DNA from: Nitrospirae bacterium RBG_13_39_12
GTDB taxonomy: Bacteria; Nitrospirota; Thermodesulfovibrionia; Thermodesulfovibrionales; SM23-35
Reading direction: 5' to 3'
DNA length: 6,896 nucleotides
Assembly (NCBI GenBank): GCA_001805125.1
Contig: MHEF01000003.1
Location: 1-6,896 of the forward strand
The notes under the pieces were generated by a model. The model saw only the letters and a list, made by a program, of their open reading frames with translations. It had not been told where the DNA came from and searched no databases. The position numbers and the translations under genes were made by a program. This document shows, piece after piece, positions 6,863-6,896 of the stretch. Numbering within the stretch: the stretch's first letter is position 1; every line of letters begins with the position of its first letter.

Positions 6863-6896
6863 ACAGCTACCTCTACGATTTCTTCCTCAATCGAAG
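6859..6896 (-). CDS. hicB: C-terminal end of a probable HicB antitoxin (partial)
   Basis: Only the last 11 complete codons lie in the window, encoding SIEEEIVEVAV before TGA. An acidic tail ending in EVEVAV or EVAV is common in short HicB-family antitoxins. The frame ends in a four-base overlap with a HicA-like frame, which matches the usual hicBA order and coupling. HicB proteins bind and block HicA and often repress their own operon. The HicB fold itself lies beyond the right edge, so the identification rests on the tail and on the neighbour. Confidence 0.65.
   Translation of the reverse strand, partial: SIEEEIVEVAV
6869..6874 (-). promoter_or_regulatory. Ribosome binding site AGAGGT supporting the CTG start of the HicA-like gene
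   Basis: The minus strand reads AGAGGTAGCTGTCTGAGT. The AGAGGT core is six bases before CTG, and it lies within the antitoxin's Val-Glu-Val-Ala codons. Its correct spacing to CTG, with no other usable start codon nearby, is the main argument that translation began, or once began, at this position. Confidence 0.55.

Overview
This AT-rich bacterial window has every supported gene on the minus strand, so it reads from right to left. The organism cannot be identified from the sequence. A lipoprotein-type signal peptide, AGGAGG-type Shine-Dalgarno sites, a sigma-70-like promoter and a LivJ/LivK-type binding protein indicate a bacterium. The overall style would fit an anaerobic environmental lineage such as Nitrospirota, Desulfobacterota or Brocadiales-type planctomycetes, but that is only an impression.

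Right end (6457-6896): the last codons of a probable HicB antitoxin overlap by four bases a HicA-like toxin reading frame of 120 codons. This frame has no ATG, GTG or TTG near its beginning. The position where HicA proteins normally start (Met-Ser-Lys-Leu-Pro) carries CTG, with a well-placed Shine-Dalgarno site. Its first ~44 residues are HicA, and the remaining ~76 do not look like HicA.

Centre (2275-6456): one 1393-residue gene begins 43 bases after the HicA-like frame. It encodes a NACHT/STAND-type P-loop NTPase with almost nothing in front of the NTPase, a very long helical (HEAT-like) middle, and a C-terminal domain with a PD-(D/E)xK nuclease signature. Together with the toxin-antitoxin remnant it looks like a defence or genome-conflict module: the repeat region would sense, the NTPase switch, and the C-terminal nuclease act. 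That reading is inference.

Spacer (2131-2274): a strong promoter (TATAAT, 17-base spacer, TTGCCT), a leader with a row of TGAGTT repeats, and a strong ribosome binding site. These separate the next gene set from the NTPase gene.

Left part (1-2130): a probable operon. First comes a secreted, probably lipid-anchored Leu/Ile/Val-type substrate-binding protein. It is followed, almost overlapping, by an unrecognised protein with two membrane helices and a ~240-residue cytoplasmic part. A further gene has only its start codon inside the window. No permease or transport ATPase is visible, so the binding protein may serve as a sensor rather than a transporter component, depending on what lies beyond the left edge.
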